This document shows, in pieces, positions 20,190-29,092 of a stretch of DNA of 64,000 bases. The notes under the pieces are model-generated. The model saw nothing but the letters and a program-made list of their open reading frames with translations. It did not search any database and was not told where the DNA came from. The DNA is from Yersinia aleksiciae. Its GTDB lineage: Bacteria; Pseudomonadota; Gammaproteobacteria; Enterobacterales; Enterobacteriaceae. The position numbers and the translations under genes are program-made. The stretch covers positions 186,001-250,000 of the forward strand of contig NZ_CP011975.1 in the NCBI RefSeq assembly GCF_001047675.1. The letters run 5' to 3'. Position 1 is the first letter of the stretch. Every line of letters starts with the position of its first letter.

Positions 20190-20425
20190 CAAGACCCTTG
20201 GTTTTGACCTTGATGTTTAAAGCACATTTGAGCTGCCGAATGAAGAGAGAAGGCAAGGAAAACGGGCAGGACGCCCGTTTTAGGCGCCATGAGCAGGGAT
20301 GCGAATAAAGCCGTCCGTCAGCCGAAACGATGAATGAGGGAACCTGCGAAGCAGGCAAGCGATGCGTGCGCAAGCGCGGGGGCTCCAATGGGGGCACGCG
20401 CTTGTGACCCCATTGGCGGTTGAGG
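20190..20425. repeat. Hairpin-rich, probably repetitive intergenic element
   Basis: Between cheW and the receptor promoter lies a segment of distinct composition packed with inverted repeats. AAAACGGGC and GCCCGTTTT (20259-20281) form a perfect 9-base stem. CCTGC/GCAGG lies at 20343-20355. CCAATGGGG and CCCCATTGG (20385-20416) form another 9-base stem. A minus-strand ORF of 89 codons crosses it, but its translation is Pro/Arg-rich and looks non-coding. From memory similar segments recur in Yersinia genomes, but I cannot name the family. The first hairpin with its T-run could act as a terminator on either strand. Confidence 0.5.
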
Positions 20426-20485
20426 CATCAGAGGCAAGGTGAACACTGAAGTGATAACAACCGAACCGATCGCTAAGCCAAAACT

Positions 20486-20983
20486 TTACCCCTTCGCTAC
20501 TGCATCAATCAACGACATCTCTTCACTGCTCAGCAACTTCTCAATATCCACCAAAATCAGCATTCTTTCGCCAAGAGAACCTAAACCTGTCAGGTACTCC
20601 GTCGCCAAAGTGACGGCAAATTCAGGGGCTGGGCGGATCTGTTCATTGGTCAATGACAGCACATCAGACACACCATCAACGACAATACCGACAACACGAT
20701 GATCAAGATTCAGCACAATCACCACGGTATTTTCGTTATAACTGACGCCCTTTTGTGCAAATTTAACCCGCAGGTCAATAATAGGCACGATGACACCACG
20801 TAAGTTGGTGACACCTTTGATAAATGCTGGGGTGTTAGCAATGCGGGTCACCTGATCGTAACCACGGATCTCTTGCACTTTGAGAATATCAATGCCGTAC
20901 TCTTCGTCGCCCAGCGTAAAAATCAGGAACTCTTGTCCTACCGTTTCGCCAGCCAGCTTCGTGACGGTTGCTAGTCCTGCCAT
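20486..20983 (-). CDS. cheW: Chemotaxis coupling protein CheW
   Basis: CheW links chemoreceptors to the CheA kinase in the polar array. The 165-residue product has the SH3-like CheW domain: [26 protein letters not shown], then [22 protein letters not shown] and [14 protein letters not shown]. The ATG at 20983 has AGGG upstream; the five codons upstream in frame are probably not translated. It follows cheA by 119 bases and ends the mot-che operon. Confidence 0.97.
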   Translation of the reverse strand: MAGLATVTKLAGETVGQEFLIFTLGDEEYGIDILKVQEIRGYDQVTRIANTPAFIKGVTNLRGVIVPIIDLRVKFAQKGVSYNENTVVIVLNLDHRVVGIVVDGVSDVLSLTNEQIRPAPEFAVTLATEYLTGLGSLGERMLILVDIEKLLSSEEMSLIDAVAKG

Positions 20984-21102
20984 GTGTTTACCCTTCAATC
21001 AGTAGGTTGAATTTATGTTTTTTTTCAGGGCCGAGAACATCATTCACGGCCCTGCACCTGTTTACATATGGATTCCATACAGGCGCTATACAGGGACATT
21101 TG

Positions 21103-23160
21103 CTATGCGGCGGCGGTATCTTCAACCGTGACGCGTTTTTCCCGGTTTAGGGCCTGCAAAGCTGACACATCAACAATTAACGCCACGCTGCCATCACCTA
21201 ATATGGTCGCAGCTGAAATTCCTGGCACCTTCCGATAGTTACTTTCCAGGTTTTTCACCACCACCTGATGTTGACCGATCAATTGGTCTACCAGCAGTGC
21301 ATAACGACGACCGGCACTTTGCAGAATCACAACAATGCCCTGAGTGGCTTCAGTTTTAGCATTTTCAACGTCAAATACTCGATACAGTTCAACCAGCGGG
21401 AGATACTCGCCGCGCACTTGTAACACCCGTTCCCCACCCGCCAGTGGGTGCAGATCTTCTGCCAGCGGTTGCAGCGATTCCATCACGGCGTTGAGTGGCA
21501 AAATGAAGACTTCATCACTGACTTTGACGGACATGCCATCAAGAATAGCTAACGTCAATGGCAGCAAGATACGGATCGAGGTGCCAAGACCCGCCTGGAA
21601 ACTGACTTGCACATGGCCGCCCATCTCCTGAATATTTCGCTTAACCACATCCATCCCGACGCCACGGCCAGAAACATCAGTCACTTGCTCAGCGGTGGAG
21701 AAACCCGGTGCGAAAATCAGCATCCCGACATCTTCATCGCTCATATGTTCATTGACCGCCATCCCTTGAGACTGCGCTTTCGCCAAGATTTTCTGCCGAT
21801 TCAACCCTGCACCATCATCAAGAACTTCGATGCAAATATTGCCGCCCTGATGCTCAGCGGACAGTGTTAGATTGCCCACCGGCTGTTTACCGGCGGCGAT
21901 ACGAGTTTCTGCATCTTCAATGCCGTGATCGAGACTGTTACGAACCAAATGGGTTAATGGGTCGATAATGCGCTCGATCAGACTTTTATCCAGTTCGGTT
22001 GAGCTACCCAGTAACGTCAATTCAACCTGCTTATTGAGCTTGCTGGCCAAATCGCGCACTAAACGCGGGAAGCGGCTGAAAACATACTCCATCGGCATCA
22101 TTCGGATCGACATAACGGACTCTTGCAAGTCACGCGCATTGCGCTCCAACTGCCCCATGCTATTGAGCAAATCACCGTTAATCACCGGGTCCAGTATGCT
22201 GGAGCGCTGTGCAAGCATGGATTGGGTGATAACCAGCTCGCCCACCAGGTTAATCAACTGGTCAACTTTCTCCACTGCGACACGGATACTGGTGGATTCA
22301 CTGGCTTTCGCTTTCGGCTTCACATGCTCTGGGCTAGCGGGTACTGCAACAGCATCCACTTTTGCGGCGGTTTTGACTTCAGCAACAGGTGCGGCGGCTT
22401 GAGGCGCGACGGCAACAACAGCCACCTCTACCTCTGGTACTTCTGACGCAGGTTCTGACTCAGCCTGAACAAAACTAATTTGCTCCGGTTCCAGCACAAA
22501 ACAGAGTACCGCGCTGATATCATCTTCATTGACCGAGGTAATCAAGGTCGCTTCAAGGCTATCAGCTGTCTGGTGGGGGTCTTTGACTTCGCCCAGATTG
22601 CCCAGTTCTTCCAGCATCAGCGGGATTTCTTGCTCTTTCAAGCCAGACAGGCGAATGCGCATACCGCCCTGAACCAAGGCCGGTGACTTGCCGCTCGCTT
22701 TCGCTTCAGCAGTTGCCGCCCCACTGCCCTGCGCGGCAGTTGGAACATTGCCCGCAGTCTGTTGTTCTAAGGCTTCAAGTGCCAATTGGCGCAATGCGTG
22801 GCAGATGTACTCAAAGCTTTCCGCATTGGGTTCCTGCGAGGTTTTGTAGGCGTCCAACTGTTCTTGCATAATATCTTTCGTTTCCAAAAACAGGTTGATG
22901 ATATCAGTGCTCAAGCGCATCTCGTCGCGGCGGGCACCATCCAACAGGTTTTCCAACAGATGGGTTGTCTCTTGCAATACCGTAAAACCAAAGGTCGCTG
23001 CCCCACCTTTGATGGAGTGAGCAGCACGGAAAATGGCATTGAGTTGTTCATTGTCTGGTGCCAGCGGGTCCAGCAATAACAAGTGCTGCTCCATATCCGC
23101 CAGCAGTTCATCTGCTTCATCAAAGAACGTCTGATAAAACGCGGTAATATCCATGCTCAC
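21103..23160 (-). CDS. cheA: Chemotaxis histidine kinase CheA
   Basis: CheA autophosphorylates in response to receptors and passes phosphate to CheY and CheB. The 685-residue product has the P1 Hpt domain with His48 (AAHSIKGGA) and a P2 CheY-binding region near residues 155-235. An Ala/Val/Pro-rich linker follows (about 240-300). Then come the P3 dimerisation, P4 ATPase (DHGIEDAETR, DDGAGLN, GRGVGMDVV) and P5 CheW-like domains. I used the GTG at 23160 (Met-Ser-Met-Asp), preceded by GAGGTGACACC, because E. coli CheA starts the same way. It is 10 bases after motB. Confidence 0.97.
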   Translation of the reverse strand: MSMDITAFYQTFFDEADELLADMEQHLLLLDPLAPDNEQLNAIFRAAHSIKGGAATFGFTVLQETTHLLENLLDGARRDEMRLSTDIINLFLETKDIMQEQLDAYKTSQEPNAESFEYICHALRQLALEALEQQTAGNVPTAAQGSGAATAEAKASGKSPALVQGGMRIRLSGLKEQEIPLMLEELGNLGEVKDPHQTADSLEATLITSVNEDDISAVLCFVLEPEQISFVQAESEPASEVPEVEVAVVAVAPQAAAPVAEVKTAAKVDAVAVPASPEHVKPKAKASESTSIRVAVEKVDQLINLVGELVITQSMLAQRSSILDPVINGDLLNSMGQLERNARDLQESVMSIRMMPMEYVFSRFPRLVRDLASKLNKQVELTLLGSSTELDKSLIERIIDPLTHLVRNSLDHGIEDAETRIAAGKQPVGNLTLSAEHQGGNICIEVLDDGAGLNRQKILAKAQSQGMAVNEHMSDEDVGMLIFAPGFSTAEQVTDVSGRGVGMDVVKRNIQEMGGHVQVSFQAGLGTSIRILLPLTLAILDGMSVKVSDEVFILPLNAVMESLQPLAEDLHPLAGGERVLQVRGEYLPLVELYRVFDVENAKTEATQGIVVILQSAGRRYALLVDQLIGQHQVVVKNLESNYRKVPGISAATILGDGSVALIVDVSALQALNREKRVTVEDTAAA

Positions 23161-23170
23161 GGTGTCACCT

Positions 23171-24385
23171 CTACTGTGCGTCGCGGCTTGTCGGAGAGAC
23201 CGGTGCATGACTTTCAGGTGCCGCTGGCAACGATGTCGTTGGCCCAGTGGCAGCTGGAGTGATGTTCCCCGTGCTCGATTGTTGTGTTTGTGGTGCTGTT
23301 ATTGGCGATGCTGTTGTTGGCGATATAGATACTGGCGATGCCGGTACTTTCACTGGAACATCCGGTGCTGCTTTCGCCGGTTGTGGTCCCGTGGTTGAAA
23401 CGGCCGATCCGGTGGCGACCGATTGCCCAGTAGATATTGCCGCTGGTGCGGACGGTGTCGCAGCGGTAACCGCTGATGTCGCTGCCGGAGCAGTGCCCGT
23501 CGCCTCAATCTGCTTCAAGCTTTCCGCTTTTTCGATATCCAACGCTCTGTTATCTAAATTCTCATGCTCAATATCATGTTGAGTCTGTTTGTTCAGCACC
23601 AGGATACTGATACGGCGGTTGACTGGATCATCCGATGCCTGCTCTTTGAGGCGCATAGTCGAAGCCATGCCCACCACGCGCAGCACTTTGCCCTCATCCA
23701 ACCCCCCAATCAGCAATTCACGGCGCGACGCATTGGCACGATCCGCTGACAACTCCCAGTTGCTATAACCCCGTTCGCCGTTGGCGTAAGGCAGGTCATC
23801 GGTATGGCCAGACAGACTGATTTTATTCGGTATGTCATTCAGGATCGGGGCTATGGCACGTAAAATATCGCGCATATACGGCTCAACCTGTGCGCTCCCC
23901 ATCTTGAACATCGGCCGATTTTGACTATCAATAATCTGAATTCTCAGACCTTCTTCCATCATGTTAATCAACAAATGCGGCCGCAACGCTCTCAGTCTTG
24001 GGTCAGATTCGATCAGTTGATCCAGCTTTTCCCGCAATTTATTGAGGCGGTACTCTTCTTTGCGACTCTCTTCTGAATCTATGTGCTTGCGCACCTCGCC
24101 CATTTGCTGGGTGGGATCATCACCGCCCCCAGGAATTGGGCTGGTACTAGAACTGCTTTTATCACCGCTGGTCAGCGCGACTTTCAATGGCGTACGAAAA
24201 TAATCTGCAATTTGCGTCAACTGTTGCGGGCTGGAAACCGAGAGCAACCACATCACCAGAAAGAAGGCCATCATCGCGGTCATAAAGTCAGCGTAAGCGA
24301 TTTTCCATGACCCACCATGGTGACCACCACCATGCTTGGCCTTGCGCTTTTTGACCAGAATAACGGGATGGTTCTGATGCTTCAT
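23171..24385 (-). CDS. motB: Flagellar motor stator protein MotB with extended C-terminal tail
   Basis: MotB anchors the proton-driven stator to peptidoglycan. The single membrane segment contains the proton-carrying Asp33 ([20 protein letters not shown]). The OmpA-like domain includes [30 protein letters not shown]. The protein is 404 residues against about 308 in E. coli. The excess is a C-terminal Ala/Pro/Thr/Ser/Val tail of roughly 110 residues (after about residue 290) that follows the OmpA-like domain. The start overlaps the motA stop (ATGA). Confidence 0.97.
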   Translation of the reverse strand: MKHQNHPVILVKKRKAKHGGGHHGGSWKIAYADFMTAMMAFFLVMWLLSVSSPQQLTQIADYFRTPLKVALTSGDKSSSSTSPIPGGGDDPTQQMGEVRKHIDSEESRKEEYRLNKLREKLDQLIESDPRLRALRPHLLINMMEEGLRIQIIDSQNRPMFKMGSAQVEPYMRDILRAIAPILNDIPNKISLSGHTDDLPYANGERGYSNWELSADRANASRRELLIGGLDEGKVLRVVGMASTMRLKEQASDDPVNRRISILVLNKQTQHDIEHENLDNRALDIEKAESLKQIEATGTAPAATSAVTAATPSAPAAISTGQSVATGSAVSTTGPQPAKAAPDVPVKVPASPVSISPTTASPITAPQTQQSSTGNITPAATGPTTSLPAAPESHAPVSPTSRDAQ

Positions 24386-25269
24386 GCGTCCTCTTCTGTC
24401 GTTTGCGGTGCCGGAGCTTTCACTCTGCGCACATGCTCTTCCAACTCAATGAACGATGGACGTTCCGTGGTGTAGAGCGTTTTACGACCAAACTCCACGG
24501 CAATTTGCGGTGCATATCCGTTCAGACTGGAAAGCAGTGTCACCTTGATGCACTGCATCATTTTGGTGGTTTCTGCACTCTGTTGACGCAATAAGGTCGC
24601 CAAAGGGGAAATAAATCCATAGGCCAGCAAAATACCCAGGAACGTCCCCACCATCGCATGGGCGATTAACGCGCCAAGTTCTGCGGCAGGTCGGTCTGCG
24701 GAAGCCAGGGCATGAACGACCCCCATCACCGCAGCAACAATGCCGAATGCAGGGAGAGAATCCCCCACCATCATCAAACTCCCAGCGGGAACTTCACACT
24801 CTTGCTCATGGGTGTCGATCTCTTCATCCATCAATGCTTCGATTTCAAAAGCGTTCATATTTCCGCTGACAATTAACCGTAAATAGTCGGTAATAAATTC
24901 GACTAATAACTTATCGGCCAAAATCCTCGGATAATTAGAGAAAATTTCACTTTCACGAGGGTTTTCTATATCCCGTTCCAGTGACAACATTCCCTGTTGG
25001 CGGGATTTTGCTAATAAGCGGTACAGCAGCGCCATTAAGTCCATATATAGGACTTTGTTATATTTAGAGCGGCGCATCAATTTTGGCATCGCCTTCATTG
25101 TGGCTTTTATTGCTTTACCATTGTTACCCACAATAAATGCACCAATACCTGCCCCACCGATTATTAAAAATTCAGCTGGCTGGTAAAGTGCGCCAAGGTG
25201 ACCACCAACGATCATGTAGCCCCCAAAAACCGCACCTAAGACCACGATATAACCCAAAATAACTAACAC
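24382..25269 (-). CDS. motA: Flagellar motor stator protein MotA
   Basis: MotA forms the stator proton channel with MotB and pushes on FliG. The 295-residue product (E. coli length) has four membrane helices, the cytoplasmic loop with [23 protein letters not shown] and conserved charged residues, and [17 protein letters not shown] in the third and fourth helices. It heads motA-motB-cheA-cheW. I found no good sigma-28 match in the 137 bases between it and flhC. Confidence 0.97.
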   Translation of the reverse strand: MLVILGYIVVLGAVFGGYMIVGGHLGALYQPAEFLIIGGAGIGAFIVGNNGKAIKATMKAMPKLMRRSKYNKVLYMDLMALLYRLLAKSRQQGMLSLERDIENPRESEIFSNYPRILADKLLVEFITDYLRLIVSGNMNAFEIEALMDEEIDTHEQECEVPAGSLMMVGDSLPAFGIVAAVMGVVHALASADRPAAELGALIAHAMVGTFLGILLAYGFISPLATLLRQQSAETTKMMQCIKVTLLSSLNGYAPQIAVEFGRKTLYTTERPSFIELEEHVRRVKAPAPQTTEEDA

Positions 25270-25406
25270 GCGATATCCTTAGCAAAGTGTGTGGGTGGAA
25301 GGTGAGGTGTTAGCACCTTTTGAGTGTGATGGATTGCCATTAACTGGCTACAGAAACGGTATCCATACCGCGGCTGTAACCAAAAATTCAGACAAACCAA
25401 AGAAAC

Positions 25407-25988
25407 TCAAACTGCGCGTCTAACCTGCTCATCCAGCAGTTGTGAAGTTATATCGGCAGATTGCGGAGAAAGTTTACGTTTTTTTACTGCGCGGGAAGGT
25501 GGCTGGCAGAGACTACAAACAAAACTGTTTCGTGGCAGGTGTGCATGGGTGATAAAAGTCCCACCACAGCAGTTGCAACCAGAGAGCTGCAACATACCAC
25601 TGTCAACGAATCGAACCAGCGTCCAGGCACGGGTTAACGCCAGCAATGGCGGGATTCCCGCCTGATCAGGGCACTGTTCAAGATAGAGACGATAAGCCTT
25701 AATAACGGCCTCAACACCGGTGCATTGACCGCTTTTTAGCAAGAAGCTATAGGCGTTATAAAACATCGATGAATGAATATTTTGTTCCCAAGTCATAAAC
25801 CAATCGGTCGAAAACGGTAACATTCCTTTCGGTGGTGGACTGCCTCTCAGCTCTTTGTAGAGCTTAATTAAACGCCCTCGACTGAGTTGCGTTTCGCTTT
25901 CCAACATCTGTAAACGCGCACCTAAGGTTATCAACTCCATTGCCAAATGAATGTCTTTGGCTTCCTGGACAATACTTTTCTCAACCAT
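25407..25988 (-). CDS. flhC: Flagellar master regulator subunit FlhC
   Basis: FlhC and FlhD form the FlhD4C2 activator of class II flagellar promoters. The 193-residue product carries the zinc site Cys138, Cys141, Cys158 and Cys161 (CNCCGGTF and FVCSLC) and conserved DNA-contact regions. Length is that of the family. It starts 3 bases after the flhD stop. Confidence 0.98.
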   Translation of the reverse strand: MVEKSIVQEAKDIHLAMELITLGARLQMLESETQLSRGRLIKLYKELRGSPPPKGMLPFSTDWFMTWEQNIHSSMFYNAYSFLLKSGQCTGVEAVIKAYRLYLEQCPDQAGIPPLLALTRAWTLVRFVDSGMLQLSGCNCCGGTFITHAHLPRNSFVCSLCQPPSRAVKKRKLSPQSADITSQLLDEQVRRAV

Positions 25989-25991
25989 CTG

Positions 25992-26342
25992 TCATGCTCT
26001 TTTCTTGGGCGCGCTACCGTCTTTTAACGATAGTTCGTGGAGTAAGTGGCTCGACAATAAAATTCCGGTGTGGATTTGCTGCAAGTCATCCACACGAGAT
26101 TCTTTCGTCAGATGATGAATAGTATTGTGATCACTGAAACGGAAATGACAGACTAATTGGTTAGTCTCAGCCAATTTAACCATCTGCGGTAAAGTTAACT
26201 GTGATAATGCATCGGCCATGCTGTCAGTAATTCCCAAGCGAAACATCGCTGAGGCTTTCTCATCGTTAATTAACCGTTGCGCTAAGAGCAAATATGACAA
26301 ATTAATATCATAAATATGTTTGAGTAATTCAGACGTACTCAT
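25992..26342 (-). CDS. flhD: Flagellar master regulator subunit FlhD
   Basis: FlhD is the partner of FlhC. The 116-residue product begins [25 protein letters not shown] and includes [37 protein letters not shown], with the cysteine known to form an intersubunit disulfide in E. coli. No frameshift is present, unlike the inactivated copy of Y. pestis. The ATG at 26342 was chosen by homology; another ATG lies three codons upstream. A long regulatory region precedes it. Confidence 0.97.
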   Translation of the reverse strand: MSTSELLKHIYDINLSYLLLAQRLINDEKASAMFRLGITDSMADALSQLTLPQMVKLAETNQLVCHFRFSDHNTIHHLTKESRVDDLQQIHTGILLSSHLLHELSLKDGSAPKKRA

Positions 26343-27356
26343 TTTACACATCCCGACTGATTATGTTTTAACACATAAGTTGGATGATAATATTTTTCAC
26401 CCAAGACCTGGGATCCTTCCCGTTGTACAGTTAATTAGAACCTATAGAACTAAAAGTAATTGAAATTTACTGGTGCTACGTTACAAAAATACCATTTGGG
26501 TATGAAACAACATGTCGTAGGCTTGGCAGCTCTGTTTTGTGCTGCTCTGATAATGCACCTACGTCATGGAACTTTGCTTACAAAATATTAGGATTATTCC
26601 TAAAGGAGGCCAACTCTACTCCCGAATCGTTAGCACATACAATGTGACTAGTGATTCATTTTAAATGTAATGTGACGAAGATCACAAAAATAAAATAAAA
26701 AGTTGCTACTGCCCACCACAATCGCTCATTTTCTAACCACGCACGCGTTCAAAAAACAACCAGAAGTCAGAAAAGAGCTAAAAAACTAAGGATATAGCCC
26801 TAATTCTTACTGTTTTTAGATCAATTCGAACAAATGAATTTCTAAAGTAAAATAGCAGAACAAAAATCTGTCATAACCCGAAATAATTAGCATTAAGGAC
26901 TATAAAGTCACTTAATTACTCGGCAAGAGTATAAGTAACCAAGCGAAACTATTTTGTTTTAACGAATACTTATGCGATTTCAAGCAACACCCTTTATCGA
27001 TCGTTTATTAGCCAATTTACCTTTTAGCGTTAAAAAGATTCACGTCACGTATTAAAAAAGGCAACAGAGGTAACCGTATGTTTCATGCCTGCTTAATTGG
27101 ACACATTTTCTCAGCCACGTTTTCAACTCTGGTTCATATCCGCATTTTTGCAAGGACTTGTGAATAAAATGTAAGATAAATTAATTAATAATGTTTGAGG
27201 TATAAGTTTCACGCGCGATTCTTTGATTGCTAAATTAATTAACTTACTGCAATAAATCACTTTTTTAGCCGGTTGCGGCCAAACGTGATTAATATCCCAT
27301 TTCTGAAATGTGTGATCCCCTAATCTTTAATCAATAGTCGTGCTTATGGGAGCCTA
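26343..27356. promoter_or_regulatory. Long flhDC-uspC intergenic regulatory region
   Basis: About 1 kb of AT-rich DNA lies between the divergent flhDC and uspC genes. It is the place where many regulators act on flhDC in enterobacteria. It holds a perfect CRP site (26671-26686) and a weak 29-codon plus-strand ORF (26502-26591, start MKQHVVGLAALFCAALIM). The leader from the CRP site to flhD is about 330 bases. No insertion sequence or tRNA was seen. Confidence 0.7.
26671..26686. promoter_or_regulatory. CRP-cAMP binding site upstream of flhDC
   Basis: TGTGACGAAGATCACA is a perfect TGTGA-N6-TCACA palindrome. It lies 329 bases upstream of the flhD start. Catabolite activation of flhDC through such a site is established in E. 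coli. Confidence 0.85.
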
Positions 27357-27779
27357 ATGATGGGATACAGCAATGTACTGGTCGCAGTTGCTCTTTCACC
27401 CGAAAGCCAACAACTGGTTGATAAAGCCGTTTCTATCGTTCGCCCCTATAACGGCAACGTTTCGCTCATCACATTGACGACAGAACCCGAAATGTACAGC
27501 AGCTATGCTGCTCCTATGCTCGGTGATTTGCGATCGGTGTTACAAGAAGAAGCACAGTTATTTATGGAGGAGTTGGCGATTAATGCTGACTATCCCATTA
27601 AGAGTCGAACCGTAGTTCATGGTGAATTCGCCGATAGCCTGGCTTACTACTGCCGGCAACAGCATATTGATTTAGTCATCTGTGGCAACCACAGCACCCG
27701 TTTGATGAATAAATTCTCTTGCTCAGCGGCCCGGCTGATCAATACCAGCACCGTGGATGTCCTGATCGTCCCACTTTAG
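27357..27779 (+). CDS. uspC: Universal stress protein UspC-like
   Basis: The 140-residue cytoplasmic protein has the Usp fold: the N-terminal MGYSNVLVAVALSPES strand with conserved Asp replaced, and the C-terminal DLVICGNHSTRLMNKFSCSAARLINTSTVDVLIVPL, matching UspC/UspD-type proteins. Position next to flhDC is the same as uspC in E. coli, where it is linked to motility and stress. The start may be either of two adjacent ATG codons; GGGAG lies upstream. A strong terminator follows. Confidence 0.85.
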   Translation: MMGYSNVLVAVALSPESQQLVDKAVSIVRPYNGNVSLITLTTEPEMYSSYAAPMLGDLRSVLQEEAQLFMEELAINADYPIKSRTVVHGEFADSLAYYCRQQHIDLVICGNHSTRLMNKFSCSAARLINTSTVDVLIVPL

Positions 27780-27800
27780 TTCACTCGCCAACTTCGGCTT

Positions 27801-27836
27801 ATGGCACTGTCCTACCTAACTTACAGTGCCATTTTT
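27801..27836 (+). terminator. Terminator of uspC
   Basis: ATGGCACTGT and ACAGTGCCAT form a perfect 10-base stem with a 12-base loop, followed by TTTTT. It lies 22 bases after the uspC stop. Confidence 0.85.
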
Positions 27837-27942
27837 CGGCTTCCGCACTATTAGCAAAGCCCCCCTAAAGAGTTCTACTATGATTTTCTGCACTCACTCT
27901 TTTTAGCATCCATATATAGCTCTATCAAAGTAAGGGAATCTG

Positions 27943-28977
27943 ATGCCTCAAGATAAAACCAATAACCGCCGTATTCTGTTGGCTTCGCGGCCTCACGGCA
28001 CGCCGACCAACGAAAATTTCACGTTAGATATACAACCCATCCCACAACCCGCGGCTGGCCAGGTATTGCTGCGTACCCGTTATCTGTCTCTTGATCCCTA
28101 TATGCGTGGCAGGATGAGTGATGCACCATCCTATGCCGCGCCGGTTAAAGTGGGTGACGTCATGGTCGGTGGTGCCGTCTCCCGAGTTGAAATTTCAAAC
28201 CATCCCGATTTTCAGGTTGGTGATTGGGTACTCGCGCAAAGCGGCTGGCAAGATTATGTTCTATCCGATGGTTCGGGCATCCGCAATCTAGGGCCACAGC
28301 TCTCCCATCCTTCACGCGCATTAGGGGTGCTAGGTATGCCCGGTTTTACCGCCTATATGGGATTATTGGATATTGGTCAGCCCAAAGCCGGTGAAACATT
28401 GGTGGTTGCTGCTGCGAGCGGAGCTGTCGGTTCTGTCGTTGGGCAAATAGGTAAACTGAAAGGATGCAAAGTCGTTGGCATTGCTGGCGGAGCCGAAAAA
28501 TGCCGCTATGTTGTGGATGAGTTGGGTTTCGATGTCTGTATTGACCATCGGGCAACAGATTTTGCACAGCAACTGGAGAGTGCTTGCGGCGAAGGCATTG
28601 ATATCTACTACGAAAATGTCGGCGGTGCAGTATTTGACGCAGTATTACCATTGCTGAACCCACGCGCTCGCGTTCCTGTTTGCGGCTTAATATCCCGCTA
28701 TAACGACACTGAATTACCTGATGGCCCAGACCGGATGCCTCTGCTACAAAGCATCATTTTGCGTAAACGGATTCGGATGCAAGGCTTTATCATTTTTGAT
28801 GATTACGGCCACCACTTCGACGATTTCCTGCAACAAATGACACTGTGGGTTGATCAGGGAAAAATCAAGTTCCGCGAAGACTTGGTTGATGGGTTAGAAA
28901 ATGCGCCGCAAGCCTTTATTGGCCTACTGGAAGGTAAAAACTTTGGCAAGCTGGTGATTCGCGTGAGCAATGAATAG
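27943..28977 (+). CDS. curA: NADPH-dependent curcumin/alkenal reductase, CurA family
   Basis: A zinc-less medium-chain dehydrogenase/reductase of 344 residues that reduces C=C bonds of alkenals and alkenones with NADPH; E. coli CurA reduces curcumin. Signatures are LRTRYLSLDPYMRGRMSD, the nucleotide-binding AASGAVGSVVGQIGKLKG and YYENVGGAVFDAVLPLLN. A ribosome binding site (AAGGGAA) precedes the ATG. It is a single gene, converging on mgtB. Confidence 0.9.
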   Translation: MPQDKTNNRRILLASRPHGTPTNENFTLDIQPIPQPAAGQVLLRTRYLSLDPYMRGRMSDAPSYAAPVKVGDVMVGGAVSRVEISNHPDFQVGDWVLAQSGWQDYVLSDGSGIRNLGPQLSHPSRALGVLGMPGFTAYMGLLDIGQPKAGETLVVAAASGAVGSVVGQIGKLKGCKVVGIAGGAEKCRYVVDELGFDVCIDHRATDFAQQLESACGEGIDIYYENVGGAVFDAVLPLLNPRARVPVCGLISRYNDTELPDGPDRMPLLQSIILRKRIRMQGFIIFDDYGHHFDDFLQQMTLWVDQGKIKFREDLVDGLENAPQAFIGLLEGKNFGKLVIRVSNE

Positions 28978-29003
28978 AAAACTGGCGGATCATCGTCATT
29001 ATT

Positions 29004-29023
29004 CCGGGGCCAATTGGCCCCGG
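29004..29023. terminator. Perfect GC-rich palindrome between curA and mgtB
   Basis: CCGGGGCCAA and TTGGCCCCGG make a perfect 20-base palindrome, 26 bases after curA and 69 bases after the mgtB stop. Without a long T tract it is a weak classical terminator, but its place between convergent genes fits transcript ending in both directions. Confidence 0.5.
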
Positions 29024-29027
29024 TTAG

Positions 29028-29064
29028 CTATCTATTTATCTATTTATCTATCTATCTATCTATC
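29028..29064. repeat. CTAT tetranucleotide tandem repeat
   Basis: Nine tandem units of CTAT, two of them TTAT variants, followed by a final C. The tract is next to the palindrome in the convergent curA-mgtB gap, outside any coding sequence. Such tracts vary in copy number by slippage. Confidence 0.9.
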
Positions 29065-29092
29065 AAATCATATTATGTAAACATGACTGCAG

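Noticed and set aside
20128..20397. 89-codon minus-strand ORF
   Set aside because: It crosses the hairpin-rich repeat and its Pro/Arg/Ser-rich translation looks like a by-product of the repeat.
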